Positions 49,523 to 58,520 of a DNA stretch of 64,000 bases are shown here, piece after piece. The number at the start of each line of letters is the position of its first letter. Position 1 is the first letter of the stretch. This DNA is from Sphingomonas sp. H160509 (GTDB lineage: Bacteria > Pseudomonadota > Alphaproteobacteria > Sphingomonadales > Sphingomonadaceae). A program made the translations under genes and the position numbers. Location: positions 519,001-583,000 of the forward strand of contig NZ_JAMXSR020000002.1 of NCBI RefSeq assembly GCF_024124765.2, read 5' to 3'. Under the pieces are notes generated by a model. The model searched no databases. It saw only the letters and a list, made by a program, of their open reading frames with translations, and had not been told where the DNA came from.

Positions 49523-50031
49523 TCAGCGCTTCAGCGGCGCGAAAGAGAACAGTCCGCTTCGGTAGTTCATCACCACCGTCGTCGGCGTGATGCCGGCATG
49601 CGCGACGACCCGCGCCGCCTCCGCGCTCGGTTTGGAATGGCCGAGGCCGCGGATTGCCGGCAAAACCGATGCCGTCGTGCAGGAGGCTGAACCCGTGACC
49701 GCCGCTGCGGGCATGGACGACGCTGAGCGCATACGCACCCTCGCCCGGAACGCGCAGGCACAGCCGTGCCGGACCTGATGCCGGAACCGGGATCACCGCG
49801 CGGCGGAACGTCTTGCCCTGCGCCACCAGCACATTGTCGTCGGCCAGGAACTCGCCTTCGACTGCGGGATAGATTTCGGCGCGCAAATTGCCCGCGCGAT
49901 CCTTCAGCCCCCTCGACGGTCACGACGATCGCCGGGCCCGCCTCGTGCGGCCGGCACTGCGCCGCCGCAGTCCCCAGCGCAGGCGTCGACGCGATCTGCG
50001 TTGCGGCGAGGGCCAACAGCGCGACGATCAT
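49523..50031 (-). CDS. DUF2141 family periplasmic protein (two frameshifts)
   Basis: About 168 residues. A short signal peptide (MIVALLALAATQIASTPAL) leads to a DUF2141 beta-sandwich: IVVTVEGLKDRAGNLRAEIYP, FRRAVIPVPASG, ARLCLRVPGEGAYALSVVHA and the C-terminal GITPTTVVMNYRSGLFSFAPL. Two extra bases must be removed: one in CCCCC 49908-49912, and one near 49645 that restores GNPRLGHSKPS. The ATG overlaps the stop of the membrane-protein gene upstream in ATGA, so they are translationally coupled. DUF2141 proteins are small exported proteins of unknown function that often sit in lipid or envelope clusters. Confidence 0.78.
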
Positions 50032-50951
50032 TGGTTATGCTCCGGATTGAGAAGTTCGACCGCGGTCAGCGCCGCGCCGAGAAGGAGGTGCGTGACCAGC
50101 CAGAGCGCGGCGATCATCGTCAGCATCGCGGCGACGTTGGAGGCCTGCCCGACGGTGAACGCGACGAGACCGGCAAAGACGATGTCCTTGTTCGGCAACA
50201 GCGGCAGGCGCGAGACGAGCAAACGCAACGTCGCCAGCACGAACCACCAGGCGAGCGGTGCCGCGGGCAGCGCGACCGCCCAGAGCGCGGCGGCGAAGAC
50301 CGTCGTCGCGACGATCCGCAGCAGGTGGATGACCGCGATCCGGCCGAGCTCATCGCGGGGCAACGTGAAGAGCCGCTTGCGCATCACGAGCGCGACGACC
50401 GACGGCAAGGCGATGCTCGCGGCGGACACGATCATCACCTTGGCATCGGTGCCGAGGTTCAGCGCGACCAGCGACTGCCAGCTGACTGCGGCGAGTACCA
50501 GCGTGCAGACATTGGCGACGACCGCGGACAGGATCGACACATCCTTGATCGCGCCGAACGGGGTGCCGACCAGCGACGCGTGCCGCCGCGCCCATGCGTA
50601 GAAGTACAGCTCGCCGGAATAGCCCGCGATGATCTCGTTGCTGATCCGCTTACGCAACAGCGCGAGGAACCCGCGCGGCGGCAGGTTCCACAGGCGGCGG
50701 TAGATCACCCACTCGCTCGCCGGCAGCGCGAGATAACAGGCCGCGAACAGCAGCCAGAACAGCGGCGAGCGCGGCACCATCGCGATGACGCCGCGGACGT
50801 CGAGATAGCGCAGCTGCCACAACGCCGCGATCAGGATCACCGCGGACAGCAGCGGCGTCAGGCCCCGCGCGACGATCCCCTTGCGAACTTCGATCGTTTT
50901 CAGCGGAAGCTTGGGGGCGGGCAGGGCCGCGTGGTTGAGGGCGTTGCTCAT
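50028..50951 (-). CDS. Integral membrane protein, lysylphosphatidylglycerol-synthase TM / flippase-like
   Basis: 307 residues with about six to eight hydrophobic segments (LTPLLSAVILIAALW, LFWLLFAACYLAL, VVANVCTLVLAAVSW, VMIVSAASIALPSVVALVM and more). The conserved loop ISNEIIAGYSGELYFYAWARR lies near the middle. This fits the LPG-synthase transmembrane/UPF0104 superfamily, many of which act beside glycosyltransferases as putative lipid translocators. ATG at 50951 begins MSNALNHAALP. It is coupled to the DUF2141 gene and divergent from the polysaccharide deacetylase and glycosyltransferase pair. A role in moving a glycolipid or lipid precursor is inferred. Confidence 0.78.
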   Translation of the reverse strand: MSNALNHAALPAPKLPLKTIEVRKGIVARGLTPLLSAVILIAALWQLRYLDVRGVIAMVPRSPLFWLLFAACYLALPASEWVIYRRLWNLPPRGFLALLRKRISNEIIAGYSGELYFYAWARRHASLVGTPFGAIKDVSILSAVVANVCTLVLAAVSWQSLVALNLGTDAKVMIVSAASIALPSVVALVMRKRLFTLPRDELGRIAVIHLLRIVATTVFAAALWAVALPAAPLAWWFVLATLRLLVSRLPLLPNKDIVFAGLVAFTVGQASNVAAMLTMIAALWLVTHLLLGAALTAVELLNPEHNQ

Positions 50952-51178
50952 GCCACCCTGCGCCGTACGGCGACCGGGACGGCAATCTGATTTCCATGAC
51001 GCAGCGATGCCGCGACGGCGGGGGAGCCGGTATGTGTCATGGGGTCTGGACGTCACCGCATCGCAGCATCCGCAGCCCGAAAAATTCGTCACAAAAATTA
51101 ATCTTGGCGGACTGCGGTTCGGATCCCGCGGTGCCGTCTCCGGGGCATGTGTGTACCCCAGCCCTTTGGATCTGCATC

Positions 51179-51994
51179 GTGACCGCCTTGATAAGGGGCG
51201 TGCGTCCGCCGTCACCGGAACGGCGCCTCATCGTGTCGATCCACGATGTCTCGCCGGCATTCGCCGACCCCATCGAGCGGCTCGCCGAGATGATCGGCGC
51301 GATCCTGGGCGAGCCGCGGTTCGCGATGCTGGTCGTCCCCGATCACTGGGGGGCGGCGCCGCTCGATCGGACGCCGGCGTTCGCGCGCCGGTTGCGCGAA
51401 TGGGCCGATGCGGGTGTCGAGATGTTCCTCCACGGCTGGTTCCACCGCGACACCAGCGTGCACCGCAGCAAGGCGGCGTCGATGAAGGCACGCTACATGA
51501 CCGCGGGCGAGGGCGAGTTCCTCGGGCTCAGCGCGGACGAGGCCGAATACCGGATGCGCGCCGGACGCGATATGGTCGAACAGGCGATCGGCGGACCCGT
51601 CGCCGGCTTCATCGCGCCGGCGTGGCTCTACGGCCCGGGCGCGAGGTCGGCGCTGAAGGCATGCGATTTCGCGCTCGCAGAGGATCATTTCCGGGTCTGG
51701 CGTCCGGCGAACGACGCGGTCGTCGCGCGCGGTCCCGTCATTACCTGGGCAAGCCGATCCCCCGCGCGCACCGCCAGCTCGCTCGCGGTCGCCGCCGCCG
51801 CGCGCACGCTCCCGGACTGGCTCCCGACGCTGCGCGTGGCCGTGCACCCCGGCGACGTCACGAAGGAGTCGCTGATGACCAGTATCGATCGGACCATCCG
51901 GTGTCTGGCGGGTCGCCGCACGGTTGCCCGCTATGCCGATCTGTTGCGGGGCGCAGCTATGTCGGAAGGGGAGGGCCGTCATGAAGATCGTTGA
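51179..51994 (+). CDS. Polysaccharide deacetylase family protein (DUF2334-like)
   Basis: About 271 residues of the NodB-like carbohydrate esterase fold. LIVSIHDVSPAF holds the catalytic/metal Asp (HDVSP form), and MFLHGWFHRD contains the HxxxH-type metal-binding histidines. APAWLYGPGARSALK and VAVHPGDV near the C-terminus finish the barrel. No signal peptide is seen. The start is uncertain: GTG at 51179 or 51200, since no ATG lies near the conserved beginning; an ATG-less leader extends to 50996. It overlaps the glycosyltransferase gene by 14 bases, so the two are one operon. Likely function: removal of an acetyl group from a sugar in a cell-surface glycan or glycolipid. Confidence 0.78.
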   Translation: MTALIRGVRPPSPERRLIVSIHDVSPAFADPIERLAEMIGAILGEPRFAMLVVPDHWGAAPLDRTPAFARRLREWADAGVEMFLHGWFHRDTSVHRSKAASMKARYMTAGEGEFLGLSADEAEYRMRAGRDMVEQAIGGPVAGFIAPAWLYGPGARSALKACDFALAEDHFRVWRPANDAVVARGPVITWASRSPARTASSLAVAAAARTLPDWLPTLRVAVHPGDVTKESLMTSIDRTIRCLAGRRTVARYADLLRGAAMSEGEGRHEDR

Positions 51995-53420
51995 TGTCTC
52001 CGCCTTCTACACGCCCAGCGGGGGCGGGGTCCGGACCTATGTCGATCGCAAGCTCGTCGCCTTCGCCGAACGCGGGCATGAGATGGTCGTCGTCGCACCA
52101 GGCGAACGCGACGGTGAGGAACGTCGCGGCCCGAACGCGCGGATCCGCTGGGTACGCTCGCTGCGGTTTCCCCTGGACCGATCGTACCGCTATTTCTCCG
52201 ATCGATCGGCGCTGCACCGCGTACTCGACGAAGAAAATCCGGACCTCGTCGAAGTCTCGTCGCCATGGCGCAGCGCGTCGTTGGTTGCGGACTGGAAAAG
52301 CGAACGCGGTTCCGGGGCGCGGCTTGCGTTGATTGCACATGCCGATCCGCTGGCGGCCTATGCGTATCGCTGGTTCGGCGGCGTCGCCTCGACGCAGACA
52401 ATCGACCGCGCGTTCGACTGGTATTGGCGCCACTTACGTCGCCTCGACCAACGCTTCGACATGATCGTCAGCGCAAGCGACAGCCTCAGCAACCGGTTGC
52501 GCGAGGGTGGACTGCAGAAGGTGCTGACCGACCCGATGGGCGTCGAGCCGGGACAGTTCTCACCGGCGCTGCGCGACATGACCGTGCGTCGCGAGATGTT
52601 GGCGCTATGCGGCCTCCCGGAAGACGCGATGCTGCTGATCGGCGTCGGACGCCACGCGCCGGAAAAGCGCTGGCCGATGATTGCGCAAGCCGCGACGATC
52701 GCCGGCGCGCAGGTACCGGTAGGTCTGGTCATCGTCGGAGGCGGATCACGCCAGCGTCCCGTGATCGAGGCGATCGACGGCAATCCCCACGTTCGCCTGC
52801 TCGAACCGACCACCGACCGTGCGGCGCTAGCGCTGATGATGGCGAGCGCGGATGCCTTGATCCACGGATGCGAGGCGGAAACCTTCTGCTTCGTCGCCGC
52901 CGAGGCGATCGCGTCGGGCCTGCCGCTGATCGCCCCCGACCGCGGCGGCGCCGCCGACCTCGCGCGCAAATCCGGTGGCGTCCTGTATCGGTCCAGCGAC
53001 GCGCTGGCCGCGTCAGACGCGATCCTTTCGGTCGCCCGCAACAGTCGTACGCCACGCGCGGCAGCCCCGGTCCGCACGATGGACGATCATTTCGACGCGC
53101 TGCTCGCGCTGTACGCGAACGAGGATCTGGTGAGGGAGAGAAGGATCATGTCGATGACCGCGACCCATTTCGCCCTGCAACCGATACACGTCTCGGATCA
53201 CGATCCGGTCTGGGGAGCCGAGCCGCCCGAAGCGGCGGTGCCGCTCTGCGATTTTCGGGGCGACGGACGCCTGATCGACGCCTTCGTACACCCACGCTCC
53301 GCCTGGAGCTGTCCGCTGTTCTACCTTGCCATTCCGGCGTATGCGGTCCTGGCCTTTGCTGCCGCGGCGATCCGCCTGTGGGACCGCGTCGGGATTGTAC
53401 CGAACCACTCAGCGCGCTGA
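51981..53420 (+). CDS. Glycosyltransferase, GT4 family
   Basis: 479 residues. The N-terminal Rossmann domain starts MKIVDVSAFYTPSGGGVRTYV, where the glycine-rich loop binds the nucleotide sugar. The C-terminal domain shows LIGVGRHAPEKRWPM, VGLVIVGGGSRQRP and the EX7E-type motif HGCEAETFCFVAAEAIASGLP. An extra C-terminal part ends with a hydrophobic segment (LFYLAIPAYAVLAFAAAAI), which may anchor it to the membrane. GGAGGG lies 7 bases before the ATG, inside the preceding deacetylase gene. With the deacetylase and the divergent flippase-like gene it probably makes a glycolipid or surface glycan. The acceptor is unknown. Confidence 0.85.
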   Translation: MKIVDVSAFYTPSGGGVRTYVDRKLVAFAERGHEMVVVAPGERDGEERRGPNARIRWVRSLRFPLDRSYRYFSDRSALHRVLDEENPDLVEVSSPWRSASLVADWKSERGSGARLALIAHADPLAAYAYRWFGGVASTQTIDRAFDWYWRHLRRLDQRFDMIVSASDSLSNRLREGGLQKVLTDPMGVEPGQFSPALRDMTVRREMLALCGLPEDAMLLIGVGRHAPEKRWPMIAQAATIAGAQVPVGLVIVGGGSRQRPVIEAIDGNPHVRLLEPTTDRAALALMMASADALIHGCEAETFCFVAAEAIASGLPLIAPDRGGAADLARKSGGVLYRSSDALAASDAILSVARNSRTPRAAAPVRTMDDHFDALLALYANEDLVRERRIMSMTATHFALQPIHVSDHDPVWGAEPPEAAVPLCDFRGDGRLIDAFVHPRSAWSCPLFYLAIPAYAVLAFAAAAIRLWDRVGIVPNHSAR

Positions 53421-53530
53421 CCTGACGCCGACGGTCTTATTTTTCAGGGCGACATCCCGGACGGGCAGGAGCAAGACGCTCTTCGAGCGACGATGAGCCT
53501 CGGAGGAATGCCGTAGACGACCCCGATACA

Positions 53531-54067
53531 GTGCAGCCCTCGGGTACGTCCCATGGCCTGTCCGCCGTACTCGCTGCCAACCGTGGCCGGCTCGTCCGGT
53601 TCTTTACGGCGCGGACGGGCAGCGTCGCGGAGGCCGAGGACGTCGTGCAGGAAATCTGGCTACACATGGCGCAGCCGTCGCTGGCACAGGCAACGGGACC
53701 GATCGCCAATCCGCTAGCGTATCTGCACCGCGTCGGCATGAACATCGTGCTCGACCGTGTCCGTGCGAATGGCCGTCGTCAGCGTCGCGACATTGGCTAT
53801 GTCGACGCGACGACGTCGGTCGTCGGGGTGGAGGCGGTCGACGATGCGCCCTCCGCATTCGACGCGGTCGCCAGCCGCGAGCGGTTCGATCGGCTGGCCG
53901 CTGCGCTGTCCGGCCCTCCCGAGGGTGCGATGCGCGTCTTTCGTCGCCACCGTGTCGACGGCGTGTCCCACGCCGACATCGCCGCCGAACTCGGTATCTC
54001 GCGAAGTGCTGTCGAAAAACACATCGCCGTCGCTCTCCGACATCTGAGAAAGGCGTTGGATGAATGA
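53531..54067 (+). CDS. ECF RNA polymerase sigma factor, FecI-like
   Basis: 178 residues. Sigma region 2 includes LVRFFTARTGSVAEAEDVVQEIWLHMA, where the EDxVQE core contacts RNA polymerase. Region 4 shows FRRHRVDGVSHADIAAELGISRSAVEKH, the -35-binding helix-turn-helix, and ends in HLRKAL. GTG at 53531 is used as start. It is followed by FecR and an STN-containing TonB receptor, the classic FecI/FecR/FecA order. The sigma factor would be activated when the receptor binds its ligand and then drive the receptor gene and perhaps the downstream rpfF-like gene. Confidence 0.9.
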   Translation: MQPSGTSHGLSAVLAANRGRLVRFFTARTGSVAEAEDVVQEIWLHMAQPSLAQATGPIANPLAYLHRVGMNIVLDRVRANGRRQRRDIGYVDATTSVVGVEAVDDAPSAFDAVASRERFDRLAAALSGPPEGAMRVFRRHRVDGVSHADIAAELGISRSAVEKHIAVALRHLRKALDE

Positions 54068-54208
54068 TTTAGAGGGGAGGGCTGCGGTTCGATCCGCGCC
54101 GCGGCGTCTATCAAGCGGTCCGATATTCATCGGGAGAGGTTTGCAGGATGGGCGCGGGTCGCGTCGATCCTGACACAGGCGGGGGGCATCCGCCGGAAAG
54201 GGGGACGC

Positions 54209-55207
54209 ATGACTGACACGCACGCTGCGACGGATAGCGCGGTCGAAGACGCTGCGACGTGGCATTCGCGTCTCGACGCGCCGGATATGGACTGGGACCG
54301 GTTCGGCGAGTGGCTGGCGGCCGACCCGGTCCATCGCGCGGCCTATGATTCGATCGCGAGTCTCGATGCGGAGTTCGTCGCTGCCGCACCGGCGATCGCC
54401 GCATGCCTGCCGGCGAATGACGACAATGCGGACATTGCCGACCAAGACATCATACCCCGTGCAGTAGCGCGCGGTCGCCGGTGGCAGTGGGCGGCGCTCG
54501 GTTCCAGTGGAGCGCTTGCCGCGGGGCTGGCGTTTATGCTGGTCGCGCCGTCGGGCGACGATGCGGCACAGGCCTATGAAACGGGTCGCACCGAAACCCG
54601 GTCGGTGACGCTTGCCGATGGCAGTCGCATGCAGATTGATCGCGGCTCTCGCGTGTCCGTCAGTGGCGGCGGCAGTCCGGTGATCGAGATCGCACAAGGC
54701 GCGGCGAACTTTGCCGTCCGGCACGATCCTTCGCGCGTTCTGATGGTTCGCGCGGGCGGTTACGAAGTACGCGATCTGGGCACGACGTTCGATGTCGTCA
54801 GTGCGCGTGGACGGGTCGCCGTCACCGTCGCCGAGGGTATAGTGAGCGTCACGCCCGTCGGTGGCACGCCATCCGACGCAACGACGCTACATGCGGGCCA
54901 GACCTTGGATATTACTCCGGCCAAACAGACTGCCGAACGGCGGAAGGTCGATCCTGCGCGCGTGTCCGACTGGACCGACGGCCGCCTCGACTATGACGGC
55001 GCACCATTGCCACTGGTTGCGGCGGATATCGCGCGGTATGCGGACAGCCCGTTGACCGTTGACGCATCGGCGGCGAACCTGCGCTTTTCCGGGGTATTGA
55101 CGATTGGTGACGGATCGCGGCTCGTCGATCAGCTACAGGCAGTGTTGCCGATACGCGTTCGTCGGGTTGCTGGCGTCGTGCATCTGGGTGCCGCCGGCGG
55201 ACGCTGA
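54209..55207 (+). CDS. FecR-family anti-sigma / sigma regulator
   Basis: 332 residues with the standard FecR layout. An N-terminal cytoplasmic DUF4880-like helical part (DAATWHSRLDAPDMDWDRF, EWLAADPVHRAAYD) is followed by one membrane helix (ALGSSGALAAGLAFMLV). The periplasmic FecR domain comes next (TRSVTLADGSRMQIDRGS, IEIAQGAANFAVRH, YEVRDLGTTFDVV), then the C-terminal region that meets the receptor STN domain (FSGVLTIGDGSRLVDQL). It lies 141 bases after the sigma gene, and its end overlaps the receptor gene by about 100 bases. It transmits ligand binding from receptor to sigma factor. Confidence 0.9.
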   Translation: MTDTHAATDSAVEDAATWHSRLDAPDMDWDRFGEWLAADPVHRAAYDSIASLDAEFVAAAPAIAACLPANDDNADIADQDIIPRAVARGRRWQWAALGSSGALAAGLAFMLVAPSGDDAAQAYETGRTETRSVTLADGSRMQIDRGSRVSVSGGGSPVIEIAQGAANFAVRHDPSRVLMVRAGGYEVRDLGTTFDVVSARGRVAVTVAEGIVSVTPVGGTPSDATTLHAGQTLDITPAKQTAERRKVDPARVSDWTDGRLDYDGAPLPLVAADIARYADSPLTVDASAANLRFSGVLTIGDGSRLVDQLQAVLPIRVRRVAGVVHLGAAGGR

Positions 55208-57472
55208 ACGGGCTCCACCGGCCAGGCGTTCGATTACGATCCCTGCGGGACCGTTACGGTCTGCGCTCGAGTCGCTTGCAAGCCAGACCGGGATCTCGAT
55301 CGGGATGGCCGGCGGGTTGCCGGATCTCGTCGTCAAGCGGGTCGACCATTTAACCGACGTAGCGGAGGCCGTGCGCCGCATGTTGGCCGGCAGCCGGCTG
55401 CGCGCGGTGCAGGTCGATGCGACCACGTGGCGGATCGAGGCTATTCCGGCAAAACGACTGCGCGAGCCGGCGCGTCGCGGTGACGCCGCGGGGACGCTGA
55501 TTACCGGCGATATCGTCGTCATCGCCAGCAAGCGCGACGAACGGCTGTCCGATCTTCCCGCTTCGATCAGCTTCGTCGGTGGACCTACCTTGGGTCGGCT
55601 GGCGGGGCGGCGTGGACTGACCGACGTCATGGCGACGACCGACGGCGCATTCTCTACGAACCTCGGTCCGGGCCGTGACCGGATATTTCTCCGCGGGGTT
55701 GCCGACAGCGCGTTCAACGGCACCAGCCAGTCGCTCGTCAGCCTGTATCTGGACGATGCGCGGATCGGCTATTCGTCACCCGATCCCGACCTGCGGCTCG
55801 TCGATGTGGACCGGATCGAGATATTGCGCGGACCGCAGGGCACACTCTACGGCACCGGTGCACTCGGCGGGGTCGTTCGTGTCGTAACCGCCGCGCCGGA
55901 CCTGGATCGGCTCGCGGGCGGCGTCGCGGTCGAGGGAACGGGGATCAACAACGGTGCGGTCGGTGGCGCGGTCGAGGGGATGCTCAACCTGCCGATCGTC
56001 ATCGGCACGGTCGCGCTTCGGGCCTCTGGCTGGATCGAGACGATGCCCGGCTGGATCGACGATACCGGGCGTGACCGGCGCAACGTAAACCGCACGCGGC
56101 GGGTCGGTGGCCGTGCCGCGCTGCGCTGGTCGATCGGCGGGGGTGGTCGGCGACCTTGAGCGGCGTCGCCCAACGCATCGCCGCGCGCGACAGCCAATAT
56201 GCGACCAGTCGCCTGTCGCGCGCCACGCGGATCGCCGAGCCGCAGGACAACGACTTCACATCCGGGGCGCTGACGGTGCGGGGGCCGATCGGCAAACTCG
56301 AGGCGCAGGCCACGACGGCCTATGTCGACCAGGAGTTCGGCAGCACCTATGATGCGAGCATCCTCGCATCGTCGCTCGGCGTGGCATCACCGGTCGCGTA
56401 TATCGAGGATCGCTCCGCGCGGCTGCTGTCGCAGGAGGTCCGGCTGAGCGACCCGACTGCGCGCCATCCCTGGATCATCGGTGCGACCATCCTGCATTCG
56501 ACCAGCCTTCTGAAGGGGCGCTTCACGTCGGTCGGCGACGACACCATCGACGCGCGACGCGACGAGGGGAGGACGTCACGGACCTCGCCGTGTTCACCGA
56601 GGGTACGCAGCGCCTCTCAAGCGCGCTCGATTTCAAGCTCGGGCTGCGGGCCTTCTCGACGTCGAGCCATCTTGAGCAGCAGGCACCTGGCCGCGTTCGC
56701 GCCAACCGCATCGGTATTACCCCCCAGCGGGACGCTCAGCTGGCATCGCGACGATCTCGGCTTGGTCTGGCTTCGCTATGCCAGCGCCGTGCGTCCCGCG
56801 GGGATCAGCCGGACCGCCGATCCGACCAATCTCCGGATTCCTGGCGACGAACTTCAGAGCCTTGAACTCGGCTGGCGCATACGTGCTGCTGGCGATCGGC
56901 TGGCCTTGCACGGCGCGGTGTTCGGGTCGGCATGGCAGCATCTACGGAGCGATACTGTAGGGCCCGATGGACTCCTCGGAACCGTCGACGCGGGCAATGC
57001 AGTGAATTACGGCCTGGAGCTAGGCGGCGTCCTGAACCTGTCCCCGATCACGATCGATTTCGGGGCCACGCTGCAACGCGCGCGCCTGACTTCGCCGTCG
57101 TCGAACACCGGCCTCGATCGCGACGATCGGCGCCTGCCGGTCGTTCCCGACATATCGTCTCGACTGACGGCATCGCGAACCCTCGTCGCGTTCGGCTCGC
57201 CCGCCTCGGTTTACGGTGTCGCGCGCTATACCGGTCGCACGCGATTGAGCTTCGATCCGTTGCTGGATCGCCCGGCTGGGAACTATGCGACGATCGACGC
57301 CGGCGCGACGATCGACCGCGGGCCGTGGCACTGGTCGATCGCCGTCGACAACCTGCTCGATAGCCGCGGCAACAGTTTTGGCTTCGGCAATCCGTTCACG
57401 CTGGCCACGAGCACGCAGACCGTTCCCATCCGGCCGAGGACCATAACTCTGCGCGCCACGATCGGGCTGTGA
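55107..57472 (+). CDS. STN-containing TonB receptor/transducer, FecA-like (three frameshifts)
   Basis: About 788 residues. The leader (YAFVGLLASCIWVPPADA) is followed by an STN domain (ITIPAGPLRSALESLASQTGISI), a TonB/plug start (GDIVVIASKRDERLSDLP) and a plug with DRIFLRGVADS, VDRIEILRGPQGTLYG. The barrel ends TITLRATIGL. The STN domain marks a receptor that signals through FecR. Shifts: a base missing (or two extra) in the G5 at 56139-56143, the same in GGGG 56566-56569, and one extra C at 56686-56687. Repairs give SIGGGWSATLSG, DEGEDVTDLAVFTEG and HLEQQALAAFAPTASV. The start, GTG 55107 or TTG 55104, lies inside fecR; neither is well supported. The plug motif suits siderophore-type receptors, but the ligand is unknown. 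Confidence 0.8.
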
Positions 57473-57588
57473 AGTCTCGAAAGCACGACCAACCACCGCA
57501 ATTGCCGACCGAATCGCAGCTTGGTTTTCGGATTCCGACGTAACCTTTTCGCGCAGCAGATCGCTGCTTGTAAAAAAAGGACGTCGCG

Positions 57589-58512
57589 ATGACCTTCGAA
57601 TATTCCCCCTCCATACCCTCCGAGAGGCACCAAGAGCTTCACGAGGCCTCAATTCATTCCTTGAGCGCGGTGCCCAGCCGGCGCCCGTTCGAGTTCGTCG
57701 ACCTGGAAACGCATTTCGACAGCGAACTCGAAACCCTCTGGACCTACATGCGCCAACGCAGCCGGCCGAGCTTCAACCCTAGTTTGCTCGCCGAGTTCAC
57801 CCAGTGGCAGAACGACATCGCAGCTGCACGGTCGTCGGCTACCATGCCGATCCGGTATGTCGTCCTCGGATCTCGTTTTCCCGGCGTATTTTCCCTCGGC
57901 GGTGACCTCGACCTCTTCTCGGCGCACATCCGCAACGGCGATCGGGCGGCACTCGTCCGCTACGGCCGTGCATGTGTCCATATCCTGCACCGCAACATGC
58001 TCAGCCTCGATCAACCGATCATCACGATCGGGTTGGTGGAAGGCGATGCGCTGGGGGGCGGGTTCGAGGCGCTGTTGTCGTTCAACGTCGTGATCGCCGA
58101 ACGCGGCACGCATTTCGGCCTGCCCGAAACCAATTTCGGTCTCTTTCCCGGCATGGGCGCGCATTGCTTCCTGTCCCGGCGCCTGGGCGCGGCGCGGGCG
58201 GAACAGATGATCCTGAGCGGCCGGTCGTACACCGCCGAAGAGCTGTACGAGCTCGGCATCGTCCACGCGCTCGCCGATCCCGGCATGGGCCGTGCCGAAG
58301 TCGAGCGCTATATTCGCCAGAACCGTCGTCGGCATAGCGGGCACTGCGCGATCTACGAGGCGTCGCGGTCAGTCAATCCGCTGCCGCTCGTCGAGCTGCA
58401 GGCAGTCGTGGATCTATGGGCGGATGCCGCGCTCAGGCTTAGCGAGGCGGACCTCAAGTTGATGCGCCGCCTTGTTGGTGCGCAGACGCGGCTGTTGGAC
58501 AAGGCAGCGTAG
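57589..58512 (+). CDS. rpfF: RpfF-type crotonase, probable DSF signal synthase
   Basis: 307 residues, crotonase fold. It resembles RpfF, which makes the diffusible signal factor cis-2-unsaturated fatty acid from acyl-ACP by joint dehydration and thioester cleavage. Conserved blocks are VFSLGGDLDLF, GDALGGGFEALLSFN, IAERGTHFGLPETNFGLFPGMGAH and LSEADLKLMRRLVGAQ. Both catalytic glutamates of RpfF are present (E160 in GGGFEA, E180 in GLPETNF), with the same 20-residue spacing as E141/E161 of the Xanthomonas enzyme. Ordinary enoyl-CoA hydratases lack the DLxLF/LPE/FPGMGA pattern. ATG at 57589 has AAGGA. It follows the receptor by 116 bases, so it may be read from the same promoter. No rpfC or rpfG is seen nearby. 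Confidence 0.82.
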   Translation: MTFEYSPSIPSERHQELHEASIHSLSAVPSRRPFEFVDLETHFDSELETLWTYMRQRSRPSFNPSLLAEFTQWQNDIAAARSSATMPIRYVVLGSRFPGVFSLGGDLDLFSAHIRNGDRAALVRYGRACVHILHRNMLSLDQPIITIGLVEGDALGGGFEALLSFNVVIAERGTHFGLPETNFGLFPGMGAHCFLSRRLGAARAEQMILSGRSYTAEELYELGIVHALADPGMGRAEVERYIRQNRRRHSGHCAIYEASRSVNPLPLVELQAVVDLWADAALRLSEADLKLMRRLVGAQTRLLDKAA

Positions 58513-58520
58513 CGTCCCGC

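Noticed and set aside
57589..58512. Reading the crotonase as an ordinary enoyl-CoA hydratase of fatty-acid breakdown
   Set aside because: The GGDLDLF, GLPETNF and LFPGMGAH blocks and the spacing of the two Glu fit RpfF. There is no beta-oxidation gene nearby.
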